Shown here: positions 23,664 to 34,365 of the stretch, piece after piece
Layout of the letters: every line of letters begins with the position of its first letter
Position numbering within the stretch: position 1 is the first letter of the stretch
DNA from: Mimachlamys varia
Taxonomy: Eukaryota > Mollusca > Bivalvia > Pectinida > Pectinidae
Assembly (NCBI GenBank): GCA_947623455.1
Contig: OX392529.1
Span: forward strand, 55,695,186 to 55,759,185
Length of the DNA stretch: 64,000 bases
Reading direction: 5' to 3'
Program-made: the position numbers and the translations under genes
The notes under the pieces: model-generated
The model's input: the letters and a program-made list of their open reading frames with translations, nothing else
The model's database searches: none
What the model was told of the DNA's origin: nothing

Positions 23664-24263
23664 TTATTCATCAAACTGTAAAGGCGTTTTCTTTGTCATA
23701 TAGTGGCGTATAAAATCGGTGTTCGTTGGATTTGTATACACAATGTATATTAATATCCTTATATTATATCTAACTGTACATGAAAACGTAATGTAGTAAC
23801 TGTTCTTGTTCCTTTTTTTCTGTTTATATCCAGGCGGTGCTCCGTTTGTTTCCTGACGCACGATGTATCCTCTTCCTTTTTTACCATTATCACGTTTGTG
23901 GCAACGGGTGTAAGATATGATTGAAGAAGATGTGTGCATTTCACATAGGGCCTTGTGAAATTTCCTGAACACCGGCTTTACTATCAGTGGTAAAATAGCA
24001 CTATTTCGGATCAAGCTGGCTTTCTTTCGTCTGATGCTTACCCTGCGGCTGATAATAGATTTAATGAACGTCTGATGAGGTCCGAGTTTATTAATGTTGG
24101 ATGCCTCTGTTGGAATATTTCCCTTGTACAAATTCCAAAACACTTCAGACAAGGCATTTAACTGACCTTTGGTTATTCTAGACAGTAAAACTTTCCTCTG
24201 AGCTGGCTCTGATGAATACAGTAAACATAAAAAAGACACATGCGTCTTAACTGTTTGACTCAT
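23664..24263 (-). pseudogene. Small conserved Maverick-type protein of unknown function, probably frameshifted
   Basis: The first ~105 residues look conserved: basic and helical, with RITKGQLNALSEVFWNLYKG and the later KKASLIRNSAILPLIVKP. I recognise this arrangement as a small protein recurrent in Maverick-like elements, but know no function. After about residue 115 the sequence turns atypical, while another minus frame (23759-23944) opens, which suggests a frameshift. It lies upstream of the ATPase on the same strand. Confidence 0.5.
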
Positions 24264-25084
24264 CTCGACTGTAATGAATTGAAATTGTTTTTATCCCGGA
24301 AGGTACACCGAGGTGTCCTGATTCTGCGCAGCCTGTACATGTCAAGAAATCAAAGTGACATGTCTTCCAGAAGGTATCTGTAAGGTACTGACTTTGCATT
24401 GTCGTAAGTGTCCTTAAAAAACATGCATGTTTTAAGGAAATTTCAGGAAATATCTGATTTCAGAACATTATAATCTATCCTATCTTAAATCTCTTACGCT
24501 TCTGAATAAGACAATGTAATGAAACCAGGTATATATTTTTCTTTTTCGTTGTGAAGAGATGAACATTCTCTACAGGTAATAACAATTTGGCTTAGTCTTC
24601 TTTCAAATATACTTTGTTTTTAAGACATTTATTTCTAGGTACTTTTTCTGGACATCGTTGTACTAGATGTAGTATCGTAAACTTCTAATTGAATGGCAAC
24701 AAGAATTAGTTTCCCAACACTGATCATCTGATAAGACTATATCCATGTAAATGTACACTGTACATACAACAAGACTCTTGCAGTTATGAGATGATAATAT
24801 TTAATGTGATACACGACAAGTCAAAATTCTATATACAGTCAAAATAGTGAGATACAAAAGCATACACATACGCGTCAGGAAACTGACATTGTTTCGAAAT
24901 ATCAATGACTTGAGACATGGACATATTTTGACATTTTTTTATCAAATAAAACAAGACATTTTTTTTTTTTATATTTGTTTTATTTTTCAGAGATTTATCA
25001 TAAGTAAATGTTTACAACACATGCTCACTTACATTCCTACTCTCATACATAATTCTTCAACATTAACAGTACATTAACATCAAC
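24264..25084. other. Polinton interior, no gene seen
   Basis: About 0.8 kb of AT-rich DNA with no conserved frame on either strand and no recognisable polymerase remnant. Confidence 0.5.
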
Positions 25085-25286
25085 ATCATGGTATATCGCA
25101 ATATCCTTATCTTCGAACATCCTCATCATCATCTTTTTCATCATCATCATCCCTATCATCATCATCATCATCAGAAATATAATCATTCCATCATCATCCT
25201 CATCATAACCATCATCAAAAATACAATAATCTTCATCATCATCATCATCATCATCCAAAATATAATCAGTCCATCATCATCATCAG

Positions 25287-25339
<53 letters not shown>

Positions 25340-25359
25340 GCATCATCATCATCAAACAT

Positions 25360-25414
<55 letters not shown>

Positions 25415-25760
25415 CATCTTACAATCATCCCCATCGTCAACCATTACCATCATCATGAAATAAATCATCATCATCATAGCATCACAATATCATCATCATC
25501 TTTATACCACCATATAATTACCACCATGACATCATAACCATTATCACCACCATCATACAACACCATCATCATAACATTGATGTGATATCATCGTCATCCT
25601 CGTCCACATGCAATCACGATCTTCATCATAAAACTTACAATCTTTCTTATCATCATCTCTACAACATCATCATAACATCACCATGACATCATCATCATCA
25701 TACCATCGAGGACAGCCTCATCATCCTCATTATCATCATGACATTGCTACAAGTATCACT
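25085..25760. repeat. (ATC)n-rich microsatellite tract
   Basis: Nearly continuous ATC/CAT trinucleotides with interruptions. Poly-Ser and poly-Asp frames on the two strands are by-products of the repeat. Confidence 0.95.
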
Positions 25761-25774
25761 CATAATCACACTCT

Positions 25775-25843
25775 TACACTCATAGACTCACACACACACC
25801 CAACTGTAAAACATGTAGATTGACATACCACACACACACACAC

Positions 25844-25881
<38 letters not shown>

Positions 25882-25930
25882 TAGAAAGACAGACATAGAG
25901 ATTAGAGAGACAGACAGAGACACTGGGCTA
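25775..25930. repeat. (CA)n and (GA)n microsatellites next to the LINE 3' end
   Basis: CACACACA runs at about 25787-25845, then a pure GA run to about 25875, then looser GACAGA motifs up to about 25925. The LINE's A-tract (T on this strand) is at 25951-25960. Confidence 0.9.
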
Positions 25931-26104
25931 GAGATGATATTGCATTATATTTTTTTTTTTAAAAAGATATCAGTTACATATGTACAGGATCTGATGGGAA
26001 CATTTAATCTTAAATTCCAAAAACAAATAAATATTAGATAATCTAATCATATATGTAATCCAGGTTCTTGATAAGACAAAGAGAATAACATTACATAATT
26101 GTAT

Positions 26105-29100
26105 TTAGAAACTGGCTATTTCTAATAGCTTTTTCCATTTTCTCCAGTCACTTTCATGTTTCTGTTGTGCATGCTCTCCTTGGCTGTTAGCAATGTATTT
26201 TTGACATATGTAGTAATCTTTGATATTATTGATAAGAACAACAGGATTTAAAATTTTATGTAGACATCTTGTTTTGTATATATAAAATTTAATCAGAATT
26301 AGAATAACATTATCTATCTTGTTACCAATAACATTCCATTATTTACGAATAAGCCAAAAATAAAACTTCTTTTATTAAATGAGAATGGGATAAAGAGGGC
26401 ATCTAGAAGTGTTTCTACACTTTGCAAAAATCTTTGAGTTTCCTGACATTCCCATATAACATGAACTATTGTTTCTCTCTCCAAATTACAAAGCATACAA
26501 ATTGGACTATTAGCTAAACCCGCTTTAAATAAGAATGTATTTGTTGTTAAAAAATAGTGTACTATCCTGTACTGGAACCATTGTAGTCTGGAGTTTCTTG
26601 TAACCCTAAAGGGAATGTTATAAATGTCGGCCCAGTTCAAATCAACATCTTCAAACAATTTATCCCATTTTTTTCTACCTGTAGAAATAAGTGATTTTTT
26701 TATCATAAGATTATACAAATCTTTACATCCTTTTGCTCTTTTCATGAAAAGATGAATATTAGTAGGAATGGTCGGGTAAACTATAGGCTGTTTATCAAAG
26801 TCACAATTAGCTTTCTGTATAAATAATTTAATTGCAGAAATTACCCCATGATATTGAAGAAAGTTTGTATTTACTCGGTAAGTCTCTGTGAATTCTTGAA
26901 ATGAATAAAATGATAAAGAGTTAAGGTCCTTAACCAGGTCATTTACTATTGTTACCCCTTTATTGTACCAGGCCTTGTAAAAAATAGTCATTTTCCCAAT
27001 AGTAAAATCCCTATTGTACCAAAGTGGCATTTTCAAGAAGACCTTCTCCTTTAATTTTCTTACCTGATCAGAATCATTAAATCTTAGCCATGCTTTAAAC
27101 ACATCCTTCCAAAATTTGTTTTTACAATTATTATGACAGTCCTGAATAAATGCATCCCCACATGTAGATAATTTATGTAAGTCAATGTAGGTATTAACAA
27201 TGAGTTGCCACTTAGCTGATTTCTGATATAACCTTCTAATCAAGTTTTAACGAGTCAATAAAATAACGTATATTGACCATTTTTAGACCCCCCTCACAAT
27301 AACTCTGAGTTATAATATCTCTCTTAATTTTATCAACCTTACTATTCCACAAAAAGTTATAGAGAATGGAGTTAAGGTTTTGCAAAAAGTGTTCATCAGG
27401 GTTTGGTATGGATATAAAAAGATTATTTAATTGTGATAATAGCAGAGATTTTATTAGAACTATTCTACCAATAGGTGTTAGTGATCTTCTACTCCAAGTC
27501 TTTAGAAGCGTTTTTAGTTTAATTAATTTTTTGTCAAAGTTTAATTTTGGAATTTCGTGTAGATTCACACTAAAATCTATCCCTAGTAGTGTAAATTTAG
27601 ACCTTCCCCATTGCAAATTTAATTCGGGTAGAAAAGTGTCATTACTGTAAATTTTACTTCCTATCCAGACCACCTGAGTTTTATCAACTTTAAGTTTCAG
27701 TCCAGATATTTTTGAAAAGGTATTCAGCTCGACAATAGATTCTTTCAGTGATAGTCCCGATCCATCAAGTATTAGAGTGGTGTCATCAGCATACTGTGAA
27801 ATGAGTATAGGACAATTGTTCACAGCTATACCCTTTATCTTGTCATTATTTCTAAATCGAATTCCTAATATCTCAACACACAGAATAAATATGTATGGAG
27901 CGATTGGATCGCCTTGGCGACAACCTCTTTTAATATCTAGAAAAGATGATAAGTTACCCCCCTGATTTATAGTTGCTGAGACATTAGTATGCAGTAATTT
28001 TACCCAATTTCTAATATCAGGACCAAAATTAAAATAATTAAAAACTTCATCAACAAATTTCCAAGAAACTGAATCAAAGGCTTTCTCAAAATCTAACATT
28101 AATAACATTCCTGGAATAAATTTATCTTCAGCAAACTGCATTATATCATAGACAAGTCTGGTATTCTCCCCAATATAGCGACCCGAAAGAAACCCTGTTT
28201 GATCTTCACAAATTAATTTATTTAGCACTGTTTTAATCCTTCCTGCTATACATCCTGATGCTATCTTATATACTATGTTCAGTAATGTTATTGGTCTCCA
28301 ATTTTTTAAGAATTGTCTAGATTTATCTCCCTTGGGGATGCAAGTAATGACACCTTGTCTTTGAGTTACAGACAGCATACCTTTTTTATATCCAAAATTA
28401 ATAGACCTAACAATAAACCCCCCCAGCTGTTTCCAAAAACATTTAAAAAATTCCACAGTATAACCATCTGTTCCAGGACTTTTATTATTTTTCATGTTTT
28501 TCAAAGTATTAGCTGCCTCTTCTATAGTGATTAGCCCTTCTAAGTTTTCTGCCTCATTATTATCTAATTTAGGAACATCAAACTTACCTAAAAATTCAGT
28601 TAAATCAACATCTTCTACCTCAGAACTATTATCATATAATTTTTCATAAAAAGAGCGAATCTCCTCAAGAATATCATCCTGCTTTGTTATAACAACATTA
28701 CCTTCTTTCTCTATCTTAGGTATTAATTTAGAGATAAAATTCCTTTTTTCTAAACTGAAAAAATATTTGCTTGGCTTTTCTCCTTCTTCCTGCCATCTTG
28801 CCCTCGATCTTATCATACTACCTTTAATCTTATTCTCTCTAATATTTTCTAATTCCTTTTTCTTGCCTTCTAATTCCTCAATATCTACCTGATCTTGTTC
28901 TTCCATGCATCGTATTGTTTCCTTAAGAATATCTTCATTTCTATTTAGTGTTTTCTTTCTATGGGATGAATATGATATACTTTTCCCCCTTATTTCCATC
29001 AATACTGTTTCAAGAAACAGCTGATCATCAATAACAAATTCAATGTCCAAGTCTGAAATATTTTCTATAGCATTTAAGTTGTAAACAGGAAGACAGTACT

Positions 29101-29926
29101 GGGTTTTTGTTTCTAAGATAACTTTCTTAACCAAATTAAGATATTCTTCATCATACAATAGAGACGAGTTAAATTTCCATAGTCCCTTGCCCCGTTTAAA
29201 TTCATTAAATTTTAAATCTAGTATAGGAAACGAATGGTCAGACCTGTACCCGGGTTCAATACCTGAGCTAATTACACTAGATAATAAATTGTCTGATATA
29301 AGAAAAAAATCCAATCTAGCCTGTTTCAATGGGTTCTTTTTTCTCCAGGTATATCGTCTAATATCAGGGTGCAGTTCCCTATAAATATCAACTAAATAAT
29401 GACTATTAATAACATCCATAACTTTTTCTCTGGCTTTCTGATTATTGACATTTTTATAGCTCCTGTCATAGTCTAAATCAGGATTTAAAACTAGATTAAA
29501 ATCACCGCATACAATGACCTTGTCATTGCCAAAATCATCAATAGTGTTTACTAAATTGTCATAAAAGCTTGGTGTGTCTGCGTTGGGACCATATATTGTA
29601 ATTAGAGTAATTTTTGATTCTTCTACCAAAATATTAAGAGCTAAAAAATTCCCCGTTGAGTCTTTTTTTTCTTTATTTACCTTGGCATCAAAATTATTAT
29701 TTATTAAAATAGCCACCCCTCTGGACTTGGATTTGAAAGAGTTGAAATAAATATCGAAACCCCACTCATTTCTAATAAAATCTTGTTTTCCCTCAGTGAA
29801 GTGCGTATCCTGCAAACAGTAAATACAATGCCCCTTAGATTTCAGGTACGAGAAAACGTCTTTTCTTTTAGTTATGTCCCCAAGACCCTGACAATTAGCA
29901 GATAAAATAGAAACACCCTCCATCAT
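26105..29926 (-). pseudogene. LINE ORF2: AP-endonuclease plus reverse transcriptase, two frameshifts
   Basis: The N-terminal AP-like endonuclease shows SANCQGLG (residue ~9), TIYGPN, GDFN (~141), RLDFF and SDH (~229). Reverse transcriptase motifs include FLSGRYIGENTR, LDFEKAFDSV, RGCRQGDPIAPY and the catalytic YADD. The 896-codon main frame ends at 27236. A shift near 27240, apparently a small deletion, moves to the frame 26314-27243, which holds the C-terminal CCHC finger CMLCNLERETIVHVIWEC. A second shift near 26325 moves to a frame that closes in TAA at 26105-26107. The length and the CCHC tail fit L1/Tx1 ORF2. The product would nick target DNA and copy its own RNA into it. Confidence 0.9.
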
Positions 29927-30607
29927 GTTACATGCCCAACTAACCGTAACGACAATGCATTTTCTAGCCCAGCCATAGAGAAAAGGAGTGAAAATAGAAA
30001 GAGAAATAGAGAAAGAGATTTATAAAACATGTCAATATGGTCAGAATCAAGTGCAACTGTCTACTCACGCACACATACATGTATATTTCTCGTAGTAGTC
30101 AACGTTAACCCACCATGCTGGCGGCCGGCGGAAATAAAATGTAAACCGGAAGTAGTATACTAATATTAGATACAAATGTAGATATATTTTCCGGAATTTA
30201 TTTAATTTAAAAATAAATGGGATTTATTTCCGGAATGCCCAAAACTCAGACAATATTATACTGGAACTACATATTACTCAATTTACATACGAACTATAAG
30301 TAAATCATAAATACGCAACCAGAACATCATCGTCAGTAAAAGGAAAAACAACGTCGTCTTCATAATAAGTATTATGAAACTAATATATGAAATATAGATA
30401 TGAACACATTAACAAGAAAATGAAAGTAACTTACCGGTTTAATTTACATGTACATTTCCATTAATCCACTAAGAAAAAGATCGATAAACCAGAGAAAGTC
30501 CATCCCTGGCAGTACTGTCACGTACCTTAGTCCGCTATCGATCACTTAATAATAATAAAAACACTAAAACACGTATTTTCACATATATCCAGATATAAGA
30601 CGCAGAA

Positions 30608-31440
30608 TCAAAAATTTCCAATCCTGAAGTTACTGTCCTTTTCTAAATACTGGTCCGTCAATTCAGTGTCATATCGCAGTCTGCGCTTCTTGTCGTCCAC
30701 CAACACCGCAAAAATTTCCCATCCACACTATACGAATGTTTGACACTTTTGAGTTTGTAGGCCTGTTTCAGAATGTCTTGGTTCCTTTTGATCAGATCCT
30801 CGAAAACAATAAGTTTCGAACCTCTCAACTTCCGGCGATTGTTAAGGATTTCAGCCTTTTTTCTCCTGTGCGTAAATTTGCAAATAACTGTACGCGGCTT
30901 GTCACTGCTGAAACGTCCTAAGCGATGGGCAATATCAATGTCCTTTTCATCTATGTCGACCTTGAGAGCGTCTCGCACAAATGTCACAACTTTACGCACA
31001 CATTCCTCAACTGATTCTCGTTCGGTGGTGTCGTTTAGACCAACAATCCTGATAGAATTTTTCCTTCCTTGTTGCTCTAGATCGTTAAGTTTATAATCCA
31101 GCGAGGCGTTAAAATTCTCTGACTCTCTCATTCGATCCTCTAGCTGTTCCACTTTTTCCTTCAAGGACTCGTTGTCTTTCTCCAAATCAAAAATTCTTCC
31201 TTCTAGCTGTTCAACGAGAACCCGGTTCTCTTCTCTAATGTCTTCTCTAAGTCTCTCCAACTTTCTATCCATCATTTTGTCCATATCTGTTTTCGTCACT
31301 AGTGCTGATATCATATCAAAAAGGACATCAACCCTGTCCTTCTCTGATGGTTCACTCAGAATATCCAGAGGTCTACTTTTAGTACCCGTCTTCCCGCTAC
31401 CTACACTGGTTCTCGGTCCCGGCATGATTATCGAGTGCAA
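30608..31440 (-). pseudogene. LINE ORF1: coiled-coil RNA-binding protein, one frameshift
   Basis: The intact part (260 codons to 30658) has a long coiled coil at about residues 55-125, then an RRM-like core starting RKNSIRIVGL and containing DIAHRLGRFSSDKPRTVICK, as in L1-type ORF1 proteins that coat the LINE RNA. Near 30715 the frame shifts. The continuing frame is basic and ends at a TGA at 30608-30610. The start at 31440, or the nearby internal Met six codons on, is plausible. Confidence 0.82.
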
Positions 31441-31757
31441 AAGTTAGTTTCCAAATTAGAATTACAGGTTTTACCTGTACAGGTGAGGTACACGTATATA
31501 CACACTGGGCGCGCGTAAACAGTTGTCAGCACAGGTGGTCAGTCCATTGTTCTCAGTGTGGTTTTCTTAACCTCAAAATCATCAAAAGTTCCAAAATCTG
31601 TCCAGAAAAATTCTTGTAGAATATACTACTCCATCATTCCAACTTCTCATATACCAAAAATCAAACTTTGTAGTAAAACCGAAAATGGATAATTTTTAGA
31701 AATTATGCGGAGCCAAGAATCACACCACTGACCATGTCTGCATGACCTTGACCTTTT

Positions 31758-32105
31758 TCAATAAAACAAGACATGATATCCACAACTATCGTAAGTCTTT
31801 GACTGTACAGGTACATTGTTATAGACGCAATTCTGAGTATTGTCTTTCAGAAATGCCACGAAGTCCGAGGTGTAGTAACCTGGCAACTGTCCAAAACTGT
31901 CGTAGAATTCTGCCTTCGTTGGAGAATGAAACCAAAAGACAACCCAATGTTGACCAGGCAAGTTCGAAGGATCCGTGTTACAGACGTAAGCCGCTGGGTG
32001 ACTGCTGACGTAACGAGGTAATTTGTCCGAAGGGAAAACTCCTTTTACGAATTGCGACAGACAAGCATTCTCCTTTAGGACACAGGATAGTTCCTCGCTG
32101 TTCAT
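31758..32105 (-). CDS. Polinton adenain-like cysteine protease, C-terminus probably cut by the LINE
   Basis: 115 codons. It belongs to the adenovirus/Polinton ULP-like protease family, which matures capsid proteins. The likely triad is His53 in GQHWVVFW, Asp69 in FYDSFGQLP and Cys108 in DSCGYHV. The frame closes six residues after the CGYHVLFY motif, which is shorter than expected for the family, and LINE-associated sequence begins there, so the tail is probably lost. Its start overlaps the stop of the capsid gene by four bases (32102-32105), which suggests they are neighbours in one transcription unit. Confidence 0.82.
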   Translation of the reverse strand: MNSEELSCVLKENACLSQFVKGVFPSDKLPRYVSSHPAAYVCNTDPSNLPGQHWVVFWFHSPTKAEFYDSFGQLPGYYTSDFVAFLKDNTQNCVYNNVPVQSKTYDSCGYHVLFY

Positions 32106-33415
32106 GCTTGTGTGTATTTGACGTCTCTGGACTGATCTATCTCTAACAAAGCCGGGAATTCTGCGTAAGCCACACAGTTCAGCGTCTCAGATTTGTTCGC
32201 TGCAAATTTTACTTCCAGTCTGACGCTTCCTTGACGAACGAGGTTTAAGTACTCCTCTCCCAGGTCAATGTTAAAGGCATAAATAGCATTGCCTGTCCCA
32301 AAATTGTCTCTGTCTATTACCAATCCTTCATCATTGTTCCACTTCTCTGCAGCTTCGAATAGATTAACGAAAAGAGTCACGTAGCTCCGATTGGTCCCCA
32401 CGTCCATTTTCATTGGATGGGCAGGAACGCTTTCCCTGTTGATGTACAGTGCCACTTCCGAGGCCAAATTAGCGAAATTAACCGGATTTTTGGTGTAGTC
32501 ACCGTTCACTGCCGTCTGCTTAACGAATGCAAAGAAAGCTTGAGTGTGAAGGTTATTGGACCACACGTTTTGCCAAATAAAAGAACCCGATCCGGTTGGA
32601 CACGTGTTCATCTTCACTTCTGTTCTTGATAGAGGATACCCTGCAGTCGTGTCCTTCAAAATTTCCGCATGATTAATCAAGATGCCACTGTCTACGTTGA
32701 TCATGCAAGCCTTGAAAGCGACGTGTAGCAGTTTGAGTCTGTAATCGGGAGAGGCTTCGTCGCTCATCAGGACGAATGGATTACGGTTCCGAAACAGCTT
32801 CAGATGAATGTCTACTCCATTCAGAAGAAACTTGTCCATTCTGAAGATGTCTTCGTACAGTCCCCCTTCTAATTCAATTATCTTACTTTTTTCGGTGTAA
32901 GGATATCTCAACTTTAACCCAGGGTTAGAGCCAGTCACAATAGGGTCGGGATCGTCCATGTCGTAGTCGTCAATGTCAAACAATTGTGACTGCAACTGTG
33001 AATTCAATGCGTTACCTCCACTCGCCAGCAACACTTTCAAGTAGGCTTTCCAGGGATAATAACTGGTGTTGAGTGATACTAATTTTCCATTCATGTAGCA
33101 ATCGATCTGTGACCACATGGTCTGTAGAGGTAAGTTGATGATTCCTGTCTTCTCATTGGGTGTCAGAGCGGTGCCATCGGCCTTGGTTATTTTCACCTTA
33201 GCGTAAAGTCTGCTACGTCGCAGATCAATGTACTGGTTACCTTGACCTGGTATGCTTATTTCTACGGGACCATTATCCTGTTGAAAAGTGGACACGGGCC
33301 TACATTCCGAAAAATAGATCTTTACTATGGCCACTTGATTTGGAGGCACCGTAAATATCGACAGTTCGGCAGGTATGCCTATGTCTTTGATCTTGTCACT
33401 AAGATAAGACATCAC
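32102..33415 (-). CDS. Polinton major capsid protein (double jelly-roll family), intact frame
   Basis: 437 codons without a break. It resembles the animal Maverick capsid family often annotated as F54H12.2-like. The N-terminal region includes SIPGQGNQYIDLRRSRLYAK and the following KITKADG; later landmarks are WSQIDCYMNGKLVS and TNRSYVTLFVNLFE. Predicted to form the main shell of Polinton virions; no virion has been shown for this copy. It sits between the basic protein gene and the protease, the usual order of a morphogenesis block. The start is one of two consecutive Met codons at 33415. Its intactness contrasts with the frameshifted neighbours. Confidence 0.87.
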   Translation of the reverse strand: MMSYLSDKIKDIGIPAELSIFTVPPNQVAIVKIYFSECRPVSTFQQDNGPVEISIPGQGNQYIDLRRSRLYAKVKITKADGTALTPNEKTGIINLPLQTMWSQIDCYMNGKLVSLNTSYYPWKAYLKVLLASGGNALNSQLQSQLFDIDDYDMDDPDPIVTGSNPGLKLRYPYTEKSKIIELEGGLYEDIFRMDKFLLNGVDIHLKLFRNRNPFVLMSDEASPDYRLKLLHVAFKACMINVDSGILINHAEILKDTTAGYPLSRTEVKMNTCPTGSGSFIWQNVWSNNLHTQAFFAFVKQTAVNGDYTKNPVNFANLASEVALYINRESVPAHPMKMDVGTNRSYVTLFVNLFEAAEKWNNDEGLVIDRDNFGTGNAIYAFNIDLGEEYLNLVRQGSVRLEVKFAANKSETLNCVAYAEFPALLEIDQSRDVKYTQA

Positions 33416-33430
33416 TACTGCTTTGCCTTT

Positions 33431-33900
33431 TTAAATGCAAAAAATAGTACCGTCTTCAAAGGGGTTACGCTTCCTCTTTACTTTACGGGTCTTCCTAGTT
33501 CCTTTCTTGCTTACCCTTTTCTGTGAACGGTTTCTCGATTTTGATGATACTCCTCTGCCTACTTCCCTGGAAATGACAGATCTCCTACGTTTTCTTCCTT
33601 TTATAGGCACCGGTACGTGGGGTATATTTTCCTTTACGGCCTCTTTCATTTCGGATTTCGCTCTGTCTTCTACGGCGGCCACAGGGGTCACGTGCTTCCC
33701 TACAATAGTCTTTTGTCATCCTGATCTTGAGACATGTGAGGGTTGACGGGTATCATATAAGGTTTTTTGGAGTACATTCCTGCAATGCCTCCTCCTGACT
33801 GGCGTCCTCTATAACGTGTAGGTTGGAATTTTCCGTTCAGCATATTCTTGTAAAACGATTTCCATACCCCCTGGTCGGATACGTAGCGGGAGCCCAGCAT
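33431..33900 (-). pseudogene. Polinton small basic protein, split by a frameshift
   Basis: Two adjoining frames appear to be one gene. 33700-33900 (66 codons) holds GGGIAGMYSKKPYMIPVN. 33431-33691 (86 codons) starts TPVAAVEDRAKSEMKEAV and ends in a strongly basic tail with GRKRRR and RKVKRKRNPF. The frame changes near 33712, where the first frame reaches TAG. The basic tail would suit a DNA-condensing virion core protein, but that is inference. It lies directly upstream of the capsid gene. Confidence 0.6.
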
Positions 33901-33905
33901 AATGT

Positions 33906-34250
33906 CTAGTGAAATGGTAATCTCTTTAAGAGTAACGTCACCGTCACCTCTCCCTTAAGAAATGATGCTGGGTCGTTGTTGGAGTCCCTTATATACACAT
34001 GAACATCGTGAAATTGCCCAATTCTCAGAGGCACATCATAGGGTGTGCTATAAATAGTATTTCCGTCCTTTTCATGATATACCCTTCTAAGGAGAGGTAT
34101 TTCCTGTCCACCACCAACAACAGAGTCGTCACATAAATCAGAGCAAACGTACAGTTCTCTTGGATCCACGATTTTACCGTCATGTACCGTGATTTCGGTC
34201 AGGGACACTACCCGATACCCCAAAAGACTTAAAGGCCTCGGTAGAGCCAC
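33906..34250 (-). CDS. Polinton minor capsid-like protein
   Basis: 114 codons, uninterrupted. It carries LYVCSDLCDDSVVGGGQEIP, then PLRIGQFHDVHVYIRD and GEVTVTLLLKRLP. I recognise this layout as a small structural-type protein common beside the capsid gene in animal Mavericks. Predicted mainly beta, which would fit a vertex or minor capsid subunit; that is inference. It lies five bases upstream of the basic protein gene and downstream of the integrase. Confidence 0.6.
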   Translation of the reverse strand: MALPRPLSLLGYRVVSLTEITVHDGKIVDPRELYVCSDLCDDSVVGGGQEIPLLRRVYHEKDGNTIYSTPYDVPLRIGQFHDVHVYIRDSNNDPASFLKGEVTVTLLLKRLPFH

Positions 34251-34365
34251 CCTAAAATCAAAGGGAGTGTTATTACAATGCGGTTAAGCACTGTCCTTAG
34301 ACCTTAGAACCAGTCTGACTGCCATTCCTGACGAAAAAATGAAGGAACTCAGTCTTAACTCCTAT

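Larger units (their letters stand above)
25951..31740 (-). mobile_element. L1/Tx1-type LINE inserted in the Polinton
   Basis: A minus-strand non-LTR retrotransposon. It has a 5' region to about 31740, ORF1, a spacer of about 680 bp, ORF2, a short 3' UTR and a short poly(A) tract (25951-25960 as T). The 5' limit is set only by where the Polinton protease frame ends, so it is approximate. I did not find a convincing target-site duplication. Three frameshifts (near 30715, 27240 and 26325) make this copy inactive. Confidence 0.85.

Noticed and set aside
25043..25537. Poly-Ser and poly-Asp frames
   Set aside because: ATC microsatellite read in different phases.
30658..31447. Plus-strand frames over 30736-31447
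   Set aside because: Shadows of LINE ORF1 on the opposite strand.
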